Made by a program: the position numbers and the translations under genes. The notes below the pieces were generated by a model that was not told the origin of the DNA, did no database searches, and saw nothing but the letters and a program-made list of their open reading frames with translations. A stretch of DNA of 47,510 bases from an uncultured bacterium (GTDB lineage Bacteria > Bacillota > Clostridia > Lachnospirales > Lachnospiraceae): the NCBI GenBank assembly GCA_947243845.1, contig CAMXIF010000022.1:1-47510 (forward strand), read 5' to 3'. This document shows positions 16,688 to 24,694 of the stretch, one piece after another (the first letter of the stretch is position 1; each line of letters opens with the position of its first letter).

Positions 16688-18257
16688 TGAGCCTTTTATA
16701 TTGCAGGGGTTATCTGTGATCATTGATTGGGAAAAAGAAGGATACGAGATTGTTAAGAAAGCATCTGACGGACAGGAAGCGCTGGACTATTTGAAAGAAA
16801 AGGAGGTAGATCTGATTATTACGGATATCCGTATGCCGCAGATCAATGGTCTGGAATTATTGGAGAAGGTTCGCAATGAGAAACTTTCTGAAGCCTATAT
16901 TATCATTCTGAGCGGATATAATGATTTTAAATATGCACAGGCGGCAATCCGTTATTCCTGCATGGATTATATCTTAAAACCTGTTCAGAAAGAACAGCTT
17001 CTGGAAAACATCAGACGGGTGACGAAGAAGCGGGAAAATATGATCCAGGAGGAGATAGACAGCCAGCGGATGCAGCGAGGATATCTTTTGCAGAATATGA
17101 TGGCTTTGCTGCAGGGGAAGGCAAAGGAGCAGAATCTGTCATATATTAAGGAGAATTTGCATTGCGGTACGGCGGCAAGGTATCTTCACATCTGCCTCAA
17201 TGATCTTTCTGCTCTGGAGGAAATGTCGGATGAAGAAATATCGGAGTTGAAAGATCAGGTATATGAACAGGTATCCTGTTATCTACGGGAGGATGCGGAT
17301 CATCTGTTCAAAGATTTTTTTGTCTATGAAGAAGAATATGAGATAGGATTTGTGTACTTTGATTATATGGCAAAAGATAGGGGCCTTACAGAAGAGGAGT
17401 TTATGAGGGCGCTTCATAGGACGGCACAGGGAGGCAGTGAGAAATTGCCGGTGATACTGCTTGTCGGTAAGCGGGTGGAAGATATCAGCAGGATTTCCCG
17501 TTCTTATAGTTCTGCCTGTGTGCTTCGTTCCTTTAAAGGCTTTCAGGATACGAAGAATATATATTTTTATGAAAAAGAAGTGCAGGTAAATCTTTCTAAG
17601 ACTGTCTTATGCAAACAGTCCCTGGACAATCTGGTGATGGCGGTGGATCAGAACGATATAATTGCGATCAACAAGAGTGTAGATGAGCTTTTTATGGAGA
17701 TGGACAGACTGGACAGAACCAGAGAAACTGTAACCATGAACTTGAACTGGCTGATATTCCGGCTGATTAATCTGGCGGCAGAACAGGATGAATCGATCAA
17801 TCAGGATGAGGTGCTTTCTTATATCGGTGAAAGTGTATCCAAGGAAGAGATCCTTCGGGGCAGCAGGTCACATTTGCGTAAGTTTGCCAGTAAATTTGCA
17901 GAGTATCTGGTGCAGCTTCGTAAGAATGTCTCCAAAGGGATATTGACAGAGATTGAGAATGAAGTGAAAGAACATTATGCGGAGAACCTGACGCTGCGGG
18001 AACTGGGACAGAAGTATTATCTTAACAGTTCCTATCTGGGACAGATTTTTCGTAAGCGTTATGGGCAGTCCTTTAAGAGTTATCTGAATAATTATAGAAT
18101 CAAAGAGGCGGCATCTCAGCTGATTCGAACCGATAAGAAGATCAGCCAGATTGCGGAGGATGTAGGTTACCGGGATCTGGATTATTTTATCAGCCGGTTT
18201 ATAGAACAGGAGGGTTGTACGCCGTCCAGGTATCGTAAGAGTGCGAGAGAAAATTAA
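16659..18257 (+). CDS. YesN-type response regulator with AraC DNA-binding domain
   Basis: A 532-residue regulator. The receiver domain (1-120) has the acidic pair in VDDEP, the phosphorylated D56 in IITDIRMPQINGLELL and the conserved Lys in YILKPVQ. A long middle region (about 130-420) without a recognised domain follows. The last 100 residues form two AraC helix-turn-helix motifs, including LRELGQKYYLNSSYLGQIF and KISQIAEDVGYRDLDYF. It overlaps the kinase gene by 29 bases. The likely targets are this locus's transporter and glycosidase promoters (18375-18402, 23369-23397), which is inference from context. Confidence 0.93.
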   Translation: MLMKVMLVDDEPFILQGLSVIIDWEKEGYEIVKKASDGQEALDYLKEKEVDLIITDIRMPQINGLELLEKVRNEKLSEAYIIILSGYNDFKYAQAAIRYSCMDYILKPVQKEQLLENIRRVTKKRENMIQEEIDSQRMQRGYLLQNMMALLQGKAKEQNLSYIKENLHCGTAARYLHICLNDLSALEEMSDEEISELKDQVYEQVSCYLREDADHLFKDFFVYEEEYEIGFVYFDYMAKDRGLTEEEFMRALHRTAQGGSEKLPVILLVGKRVEDISRISRSYSSACVLRSFKGFQDTKNIYFYEKEVQVNLSKTVLCKQSLDNLVMAVDQNDIIAINKSVDELFMEMDRLDRTRETVTMNLNWLIFRLINLAAEQDESINQDEVLSYIGESVSKEEILRGSRSHLRKFASKFAEYLVQLRKNVSKGILTEIENEVKEHYAENLTLRELGQKYYLNSSYLGQIFRKRYGQSFKSYLNNYRIKEAASQLIRTDKKISQIAEDVGYRDLDYFISRFIEQEGCTPSRYRKSAREN

Positions 18258-18266
18258 ATTATGCAT

Positions 18267-18303
18267 CGTTACGAGATTCGCTTTGCGGTCTCGGATAAGC
18301 AGA
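18267..18303. repeat. Intergenic hairpin repeat, copy A
   Basis: A 37-base segment downstream of the response regulator beginning CGTTACGAGATTCGC. It resembles a 38-base segment at 28412-28449 downstream of the HAD gene, sharing TTACGAGAT, GCTT, GCGG and CGGATA blocks in the same order. The centre can fold around TTT. Both copies begin shortly after a stop codon. Confidence 0.5.
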
Positions 18304-18315
18304 AGGATTAAATGG

Positions 18316-18355
18316 GAACCCGGGTAAATTCTAACAACTAGAATTTATCCGGGTT
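18316..18355 (+). terminator. Long hairpin after the response regulator, probable terminator
   Basis: An 18-base arm (18316-18333) pairs with 18339-18355 plus one further base, with a single G-U pair and a five-base loop ACAAC. The following stretch TTCTTAATAG is only weakly T-rich. TAGAATTTATC, part of the 3' arm, recurs at 18361-18371, just before the transporter promoter. It separates the regulatory operon from the transporter operon. Confidence 0.6.
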
Positions 18356-18374
18356 CTTAATAGAATTTATCAGG

Positions 18375-18402
18375 TTGAAGGTTTTCTTAACTGTAATAAA
18401 AT
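18375..18402 (+). promoter_or_regulatory. Promoter of the transporter operon
   Basis: TTGAAG (18375-18380), 16 bases, TAAAAT (18397-18402), 39 bases before the ATG of the binding-protein gene. The 11-base repeat TAGAATTTATC (18339-18349 and 18361-18371) lies directly upstream, where an activator such as the AraC-type regulator could bind. Confidence 0.5.
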
Positions 18403-18440
18403 TGTAGTATCAAAAAAATTCAAAGAGGGAGGATGAACGA

Positions 18441-20165
18441 ATGAAATGTAAGAAATTAACAGCACTTTTGTTGACAGCGGCAATGACAGCGTCTGTACTT
18501 GTCGGCTGCGGCGGTACCCAGGAGAGCACCAGCACAGGAGGCTCAGAACCCGCAGAAACGCCGGGGGGGGGGCAAAATGAGACGGCCGAATCAAGTGACG
18601 GCGGCAGTAAAGATATTATCGATTTCACGATGTTTATTGCTATGCCGGGTTCAGAGATTAATGATGGTAATGAGATTCAGGAGATCATTGCACAGAAGAC
18701 CGGTGTAAGGGTCAAAGAGACATGGCTTACCGGACAGACAGCAGCAGAAGCAGTAGGAACGATTATTGCAGGAGGAGAGTATCCTGATTTTATAGATGGC
18801 GGCGATGGACAGATGGCTCTGTATGATGCAGGGGCATTGGTTGCCTGGGATGATTATCTTGATAAGTATCCGAACTTAAAAGAGATGTATTCTGATGAGG
18901 AGTGGGACAGATTCCGTCAGGCAGATGGTAAGATCTACTGGGCGAATATCTTCCAGAATACATACGGCGAGACCAAAGCAACGACTCACAATGACGAAGC
19001 TTTCTGGATTCAGGCAAAGGTACTTGCATGGGATAATTATCCGAAGATTGAGACCTTAGATCAGTATTTTGATCTGCTGGAGCGTTATGCGGCAGCAAAC
19101 CCGACCATGGAAGATGGCACAGAGGTGATTCCTTATACAATCCTCTGTGAGGACTGGAGATATTTCTGTATTGAGAATGCAGGTCAGTTCTTAGATGGTT
19201 ATCCGAATGATGGTTCTGTTATTGTTAACACAGACACCATGAAGATTGAAGATTATAATACCAGCGAGACGACTCACGAGTATTTCCAGAAATTGAATGA
19301 AGAATATCAGAAGGGTATGGTTGACCACGAATTTGCGACCCAGACCTATGATGAATATATTGCAAAACTTTCCACAGGCCGTGTACTTGGTATGTGTGAC
19401 CAGTGGTGGGATTTCGCTTTCACAGTAAATGATGTATTTAAGCAGCAGGGACTTGATCTTCAGGGCTGCAACTATGTACCGCTCGGTCTTACGATCGAAG
19501 AGGGTATGGATAATATGTGGCATACATATGGTGATACCCAGAACGTGGCAAATGGCGTAGCGATCACCACAAGCTGTAAAGATGTAGACGCAGCGTTTAA
19601 GTTCCTCAATGATATTCTGGATCAGGAGATTCATGATCTCAGATTCTGGGGTATTGAAGGTGTAGATTATCTGGTGGATGATGAAGGGCTCTATTACAGA
19701 ACCGAGGATATGAGAATGCAGTGTGCTAATACAGAGTATAAGGCTTCTCACTTATGTGTTTACTCTTATCTGCCTCAGTACCTTGGAACAAGCAGAGACG
19801 GTAAGAATGCAATGCAGGTTCCTGAGCAGACTTCCGAGTTCTTCAGCGGACTGGCACAGCCTCTGGTAGACTGCTTCAACGCATATGGCGTGACAACTTA
19901 TGTGGAAATGATTGGCTCCGTAAACAAAGAGACAGGACCTTGGTTCCCGATGTACTCTTACTCTAATAATATGACAACAGAAACTCCTGGTGGTGTTGCC
20001 TGGGCTAAGATGGGTGAGATTAAGCATGAATGGCTGCCTAAGGTAGTTATGTCTGATTCCTTCGATACCACATGGGAACAGTACATGAAAGCATATGAAG
20101 AATGTTCACCGCAGGATTTCCTTTCTGAGATGCAGGAGGAGTTAGACCGCAGAGCAGGTCAGTAA
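18441..20165 (+). CDS. Extracellular solute-binding lipoprotein (oligosaccharide ABC transporter)
   Basis: A 574-residue lipoprotein of the large LplA/YtcQ class. The N-terminus is basic and hydrophobic and ends in the lipobox VLVGC with the lipidated cysteine near residue 23. A linker rich in Gly, Ser, Thr and Glu follows to about 55, then the two-lobed binding domain with many aromatic residues suited to sugar stacking. It should present xylo- or arabinoxylo-oligosaccharides to the two permeases downstream. The linker contains a run of ten G (18563-18572), coding for three glycines, which could slip in replication. The ribosome site is GAGGGAGG. Confidence 0.92.
   Translation: MKCKKLTALLLTAAMTASVLVGCGGTQESTSTGGSEPAETPGGGQNETAESSDGGSKDIIDFTMFIAMPGSEINDGNEIQEIIAQKTGVRVKETWLTGQTAAEAVGTIIAGGEYPDFIDGGDGQMALYDAGALVAWDDYLDKYPNLKEMYSDEEWDRFRQADGKIYWANIFQNTYGETKATTHNDEAFWIQAKVLAWDNYPKIETLDQYFDLLERYAAANPTMEDGTEVIPYTILCEDWRYFCIENAGQFLDGYPNDGSVIVNTDTMKIEDYNTSETTHEYFQKLNEEYQKGMVDHEFATQTYDEYIAKLSTGRVLGMCDQWWDFAFTVNDVFKQQGLDLQGCNYVPLGLTIEEGMDNMWHTYGDTQNVANGVAITTSCKDVDAAFKFLNDILDQEIHDLRFWGIEGVDYLVDDEGLYYRTEDMRMQCANTEYKASHLCVYSYLPQYLGTSRDGKNAMQVPEQTSEFFSGLAQPLVDCFNAYGVTTYVEMIGSVNKETGPWFPMYSYSNNMTTETPGGVAWAKMGEIKHEWLPKVVMSDSFDTTWEQYMKAYEECSPQDFLSEMQEELDRRAGQ
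18563..18572 (+). repeat. Homopolymer tract of ten G inside the binding-protein gene
   Basis: Ten consecutive G at codons 42-44 (with the G of codon 41), in the linker after the lipobox. Loss of one G would shift reading into a frame that closes by about 18708, giving a protein of about 90 residues. As printed the gene is in frame. It could be a slippage-prone (phase-variable) site or a sequencing-error hot spot. Confidence 0.8.
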
Positions 20166-20282
20166 TCAACTCATGGAAACAGTAACCTGAGATTTTTAAT
20201 GAAGGGACAGCTATATTGCTGTAAGAGCTATGTAGCTGTCCTCTTTTATACGAAAAATCTATGAGCGCAGAGGGAGAAGAGT

Positions 20283-21218
20283 ATGAGTCGGGGAAGAAAA
20301 CAAGCAAAACAAAAAATTACATGGAAAGAAGTGAAACGGCAAAAAGTTTTATTGATATGGTCGGCACTTTTTGTTATATATGGTTTTATTTTTTATTACC
20401 TTCCGTTAGGCGGATGGATCATGGCTTTTCAAAATTATAAACCGAGGGACGGGCTGCTTCATTCTAAGTTTATCGGATTAGATAAGTTCAAGTTCCTGTT
20501 CGGTGATGCCTCCTTTATCAGAGTCATCAGAAATACACTGGCAATGGGCACCATTAATCTGGTGACTTCGTTTATTATGGCAATTCTGTTTGCTATCCTG
20601 TTGAATGAAGTGAGATGGGTGCTGGGAAAGAAAATGGTTCAGACAATTTCTTATCTGCCCCATTTCCTGTCATGGATCATTGTTACCGGTATTTTACACG
20701 ATGCGTTATCTTCTACGGGAATCGTCAATGAAGTACTGATGAATTTAGGTATTATTGATAAACAGATTAATTTCTTTGCACATGAAGGTTATTTTTGGCC
20801 GATTGTAGCATTCTCTAATCTATGGAAAGAAACTGGATGGAACGCTATTATTTATCTGGCGGCAATCACTGCGATTGATCCAAGTCTTTATGAAGCGGCT
20901 TCCATTGATGGTGCGGGCAGATGGGCCAAAATTAAATATATTACACTTCCGGGTATTAAACCCACCATTATCATATTGCTTCTGATGAATGTGGGTAATG
21001 TCCTGAATGCTGGATTTGAAGTGCAGTACCTGTTAGGAAATGGACTTGTACAGAAGGTATCACAGACGATTGATATCTATGTATTGAACTGGGGTATCAG
21101 CCAGAATGATTATTCACTGGGTACGGCAGCAGGTATTTTCAAGAGTGCCGTCAGTATTTTCCTGATCGTGATTGCCAACCGGATAGCGAAGCACTCCGGC
21201 GAAGAAAGTCTATTCTAG
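20283..21218 (+). CDS. ABC transporter permease, LplB type
   Basis: A 311-residue membrane permease with about six helices. The EAASIDGAGRWAKIKYITLPG segment (about 205-225) is the EAA loop that docks to the transporter ATPase. A basic N-terminal tail before the first helix is usual for LplB/YtcP-class sugar transporters. It follows the binding-protein gene by 117 bases and precedes the second permease by 16. No ATPase gene is present in the window, so a shared MsmX-like ATPase is implied. Confidence 0.93.
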   Translation: MSRGRKQAKQKITWKEVKRQKVLLIWSALFVIYGFIFYYLPLGGWIMAFQNYKPRDGLLHSKFIGLDKFKFLFGDASFIRVIRNTLAMGTINLVTSFIMAILFAILLNEVRWVLGKKMVQTISYLPHFLSWIIVTGILHDALSSTGIVNEVLMNLGIIDKQINFFAHEGYFWPIVAFSNLWKETGWNAIIYLAAITAIDPSLYEAASIDGAGRWAKIKYITLPGIKPTIIILLLMNVGNVLNAGFEVQYLLGNGLVQKVSQTIDIYVLNWGISQNDYSLGTAAGIFKSAVSIFLIVIANRIAKHSGEESLF

Positions 21219-21234
21219 GGGAGGGAGTGTAAAG

Positions 21235-22119
21235 ATGAAGAGAAAGAAAAGTGTTAGTGATTGGATCTTCGTGATTTGCAATACCATTTTTATGGTGGCC
21301 TTTGTTATCATTACGTTGTATCCTGTATTGAATACCTTGGCAATTTCTTTTAATGATGGTATTGATGCTGTGCGCGGCGGGATTCATTTGATTCCGAGAA
21401 AATTTACCTGGCAGAACTATTACACAGTATTACATAAACAAAACATGATTACAGGTGCTTATATCACTGTTTTAAGAACCATAATCGGAACTTTACTGGC
21501 TTTGGTGACCAATGCCTTACTGGCATTTATCGTAAGCCGGAAGAGATTTTTGTTCAAATCACAGTTATCTTTATTCTGGGTTATTACAATGTATGTGAAC
21601 GGCGGTCTGATTCCGGTATTCCTGCTGTATAAGAACCTGCATCTGACAGGAACTTTCTGGGTATATGTTGTTCCCGGTGCGGTCAGTGCCTTCAATATGC
21701 TGGTGCTTCGAACTTATATGATTGGTCTGCCGGATTCCTTGGAAGAATCAGCGCAGCTTGACGGGGCCGGATATATGACAATCTTTGTCAAGATCATCTC
21801 TCCGCTCTGTAAACCGGTTTATGCGACTGTAGCCTTGTTTGTAGCAGTAGGACAGTGGAACTCCTGGTTTGATGCAATGCTTTACAATCGTATGTCTGAC
21901 AAGTATACTACATTACAGTATGAGTTGATGAAACTGTTATCTTCTGTCATGCAGCAGAGCGGCAGTGCGGATAGTATGAGAAACTCTTCAAATTCTATCA
22001 CGCCTGCATCCATCAGGGCTGCGGCAACGATCGCAACGATGCTTCCCATCGTGTGCCTGTATCCGTTCCTGCAAAGATACTTTGTGACAGGATTGACGAT
22101 CGGTGGTGTCAAAGAATAG
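21235..22119 (+). CDS. ABC transporter permease, YtcP/LplC type
   Basis: A 294-residue permease with about six membrane helices, the partner of the preceding one. The ATPase-docking loop is seen in EESAQLDGAGYMTIFVKIISPL (about 171-192). The ribosome site GGGGAGGGAG lies just before the ATG. The GH8 gene follows by 23 bases, so uptake and cleavage are on one transcript. Confidence 0.93.
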   Translation: MKRKKSVSDWIFVICNTIFMVAFVIITLYPVLNTLAISFNDGIDAVRGGIHLIPRKFTWQNYYTVLHKQNMITGAYITVLRTIIGTLLALVTNALLAFIVSRKRFLFKSQLSLFWVITMYVNGGLIPVFLLYKNLHLTGTFWVYVVPGAVSAFNMLVLRTYMIGLPDSLEESAQLDGAGYMTIFVKIISPLCKPVYATVALFVAVGQWNSWFDAMLYNRMSDKYTTLQYELMKLLSSVMQQSGSADSMRNSSNSITPASIRAAATIATMLPIVCLYPFLQRYFVTGLTIGGVKE

Positions 22120-22142
22120 CAAGAAAAGAATGAGGTAGCATT

Positions 22143-23291
22143 ATGCAGTATCGTAATGTATTTAAGGAAATTGGTATTTCGGAAGAAGAGATTGCGGCAA
22201 GACTTAAGGAGATCGTGCATACTTTCTTTTATGATGAAGAAGAGAAAGTGTATCATCCGGTGGGGGATGATATGGCCTATATCGAGGATACGGGAAATAT
22301 CGATGCGCGCACGGAGGGTATGTCTTACGGGATGATGATGTGTGTGCAGCTTAACATGAAAGAGGAATTTGACCGTCTCTGGAAATGGGCTAAGACTTAT
22401 ATGTGGATGGACGCCGGGGAGAACGAGGGCTATTTTGCCTGGTCCTGTGCGCCGGATGGTTCCAAAAATGCTTATGGGCCGGCGCCGGATGGGGAGGAAT
22501 ACTTTGCCATGGCATTATTCTTCGCTTCCCACAGATGGGGAGATGGCGAAGGGATTTATTGCTATGAGAAAGAGGCAAGAGAGATTCTGTCAGCCTGCCT
22601 TCATAAAGGAGAAGCCGGACGTGCAGGAGATCCCATGTGGAACAGGGAGAATCACCAGATTCTCTTCGTGCCTGGGTCTCCGTTTACGGATCCATCCTAT
22701 CACCTGCCGCATTTTTATGATTTATTTGCCAAATGGGCCAATGAAGAGGATTGGAAGTTTTGGGAAACAGCTGCCAAAGCCAGCAGAGAGTATCTGGCGG
22801 TGGCCTGTCATGCAGACACCGGCATGTCAGCGGAATATGCGAATTTTGACGGAACACCGGTCTATACGGAATTTGAATGGGGACAACACGGATATTTCTA
22901 TTCGGATGCCTATCGTACTGCGGCCAATATTGGATTGGATTACAGCTGGAACGGCATTGACGAAGGCCAGTGCGCGGCGGCTTTGAGACTGCAGCATTTT
23001 CTGGGAGTGACCAGAAAAGAGAATCCCTATATGACGTATCGGATTGACGGCGAAGTGATCGATCAACCGGCGCTTCATCCGGTAGGGATGCTGGTGACAA
23101 CAGCACAGGGAACTCTGGCACTTTCAGAGAGACTGGACGGTGCAGAGTTGTCTGAGGCGGCGAAGCTGGCAAAAGAGTGGGTAGAACGTTTTTATAAAGA
23201 ACCCATGCGTAAAGGCGTGCGCAGGTATTATGATAACTGCCTGTATCTGTTTGCTTTCCTTGCTTTGTCGGGAAATTACCGTATCTGGTAA
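22143..23291 (+). CDS. GH8 reducing-end xylose-releasing exo-oligoxylanase
   Basis: A 382-residue (alpha/alpha)6-barrel enzyme matching Rex-type GH8, which removes xylose from the reducing end of xylo-oligosaccharides. The predicted catalytic acid is E58 in DARTEGMSYGMM, with D116 in YGPAPDGEEYFAMA and the base D255 in YFYSDAYRTAANIGLD. Their spacing fits the Rex pattern. There is no signal peptide, so the substrate is imported. It is the last gene of the transporter operon, followed by a strong terminator. Together with the GH43 enzymes, which work from the other end, it would reduce xylo-oligosaccharides to xylose. Confidence 0.92.
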   Translation: MQYRNVFKEIGISEEEIAARLKEIVHTFFYDEEEKVYHPVGDDMAYIEDTGNIDARTEGMSYGMMMCVQLNMKEEFDRLWKWAKTYMWMDAGENEGYFAWSCAPDGSKNAYGPAPDGEEYFAMALFFASHRWGDGEGIYCYEKEAREILSACLHKGEAGRAGDPMWNRENHQILFVPGSPFTDPSYHLPHFYDLFAKWANEEDWKFWETAAKASREYLAVACHADTGMSAEYANFDGTPVYTEFEWGQHGYFYSDAYRTAANIGLDYSWNGIDEGQCAAALRLQHFLGVTRKENPYMTYRIDGEVIDQPALHPVGMLVTTAQGTLALSERLDGAELSEAAKLAKEWVERFYKEPMRKGVRRYYDNCLYLFAFLALSGNYRIW

Positions 23292-23315
23292 AGTAATGTA
23301 TATTCGCAGGGTAAG

Positions 23316-23367
23316 AAGGGGCCTGACTGTCATCTATGTAAGAGATTATGACACAAGGCCCCTTTTT
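23316..23367 (+). terminator. Terminator of the transporter-GH8 operon
   Basis: AAGGGGCC (23316-23323) pairs with GGCCCCTT (23357-23364) and is followed by a T-run. An inner TGTCAT/ATGACA stem strengthens it. The T-run touches the -35 box of the next promoter. Confidence 0.88.
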
Positions 23368-23368
23368 G

Positions 23369-23397
23369 TTGAGCGTTTTGCGGATAGATTTTATAAT
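23369..23397 (+). promoter_or_regulatory. Promoter of the cofE-like/GH43 operon
   Basis: TTGAGC (23369-23374), 17 bases, TATAAT (23392-23397). The leader is about 90 bases long and holds no further obvious structure. Confidence 0.6.
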
Positions 23398-23491
23398 CAA
23401 ACCATAAATTTGTTGCTATTTCATAACATTTCTGGCAAAATGGGATAGGAAGTTATTATCTGAGAAATTACAGGAGAGAAGGGATATTACT

Positions 23492-24682
23492 ATGGAAAGA
23501 AAAGTTGGAACAGTATCAAGAGGTATCCGTTGCCCGATTATCAGGGAAGGCGATGATCTGTCCAAGATTGTTGTAGACAGTGTTTTGGAGGCAGCTGAGG
23601 CGGAAGGGTTTGCGATTCGGGACAGAGATGTAGTAGCAGTGACAGAGTCTGTTGTGGCCAGATCACAGGGCAATTATGCATCTGTGGAGGCGATCGCAGA
23701 GGACGTGAGGGTGAAGCTTGGTGGAGAGACGATTGGTGTCATCTTCCCGATTTTGTCCAGAAACCGTTTTGCAATCTGCCTGAGAGGGATTGCCAAAGGT
23801 GCGAAGAAAGTGGTGTTGATGCTCAGTTATCCCAGTGATGAGGTAGGCAATGAACTGGTCTCTCTGGATAAGCTGGATGAGGCAGGCATCAATCCATACA
23901 GTGATGTGTTGACATTGGATAAATATCGGGAATTGTTTGGAGAGAATATCCATCCGTTCACCGGTGTGGACTATGTGTCTTATTATGGAGAATTGATTAA
24001 GGAGGCCGGTGCAGAAGTGGAGATTATCTTTGCCAATGACTGCCGCGCAATCCTTAATTATACGAAGAAAGTATTAAACTGTGACATTCACACCAGAGCC
24101 CGCACCAAGAGACTTCTGAAGGCAGCAGGCGCAGAGGTAGTGATGGGAATGGACGATATTTTGACACAGCCTGTAAATGGCAGCGGCTATAACGAAAAGT
24201 ATGGCCTGCTTGGTTCGAACAAGTCCACAGAGGATACAATTAAGCTTTTCCCGCGTGAATGTACGGATTTGGTAATGGATATTCAAAAAGAGATTCTGAA
24301 CAGAACCGGCAAGCATGTGGAAGTTATGGTATATGGGGATGGGGCCTTTAAGGATCCTGTTGGAAAGATCTGGGAGCTTGCGGATCCCTGTGTATCTCCT
24401 GCCAGCACACCTGGGCTTGAGGGTACGCCCAACGAAGTGAAGTTGAAATATCTGGCTGATAATGACTTTAAGGACTTATCCGGCGAAGCATTGCGGGAAG
24501 CAATCTCCAACCGTATCAGAGAGAAGAAAGATAACCTGGTGGGCGATATGGCTTCTCAGGGAACTACCCCCAGAAGACTGACAGATCTGATCGGCTCCCT
24601 GTGTGATCTGACCAGCGGTTCAGGAGATAAGGGAACACCGGTGATTTTGATTCAAGGCTATTTTGATAACTATGTAAGTTAA
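23492..24682 (+). CDS. CofE-like protein (coenzyme F420-0:L-glutamate ligase family)
   Basis: A 396-residue protein of the F420-ligase fold (PF01996). It opens with a GIRCPIIREGDDL segment and contains VVAVTESVVARSQGN and an Asn/Asp-rich nucleotide- and metal-binding region including FANDCRAILNY. CofE adds glutamate to F420-0 in archaea and actinobacteria, but Lachnospiraceae are not known to make F420, so the true substrate is probably different. An amide- or peptide-type ligation onto another acid is possible. The gene has its own promoter and is separated by only 12 bases from the second GH43, so it is expressed with the xylan genes. No other F420 gene is nearby. Confidence 0.8.
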   Translation: MERKVGTVSRGIRCPIIREGDDLSKIVVDSVLEAAEAEGFAIRDRDVVAVTESVVARSQGNYASVEAIAEDVRVKLGGETIGVIFPILSRNRFAICLRGIAKGAKKVVLMLSYPSDEVGNELVSLDKLDEAGINPYSDVLTLDKYRELFGENIHPFTGVDYVSYYGELIKEAGAEVEIIFANDCRAILNYTKKVLNCDIHTRARTKRLLKAAGAEVVMGMDDILTQPVNGSGYNEKYGLLGSNKSTEDTIKLFPRECTDLVMDIQKEILNRTGKHVEVMVYGDGAFKDPVGKIWELADPCVSPASTPGLEGTPNEVKLKYLADNDFKDLSGEALREAISNRIREKKDNLVGDMASQGTTPRRLTDLIGSLCDLTSGSGDKGTPVILIQGYFDNYVS

Positions 24683-24694
24683 AGGAAGTAAATT

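Noticed and set aside
22684..23400. Open frame of 238 codons opposite the GH8 gene
   Set aside because: It is antisense to the GH8 catalytic residues and is rich in Pro, Arg and His, as expected from a GC-rich shadow frame.
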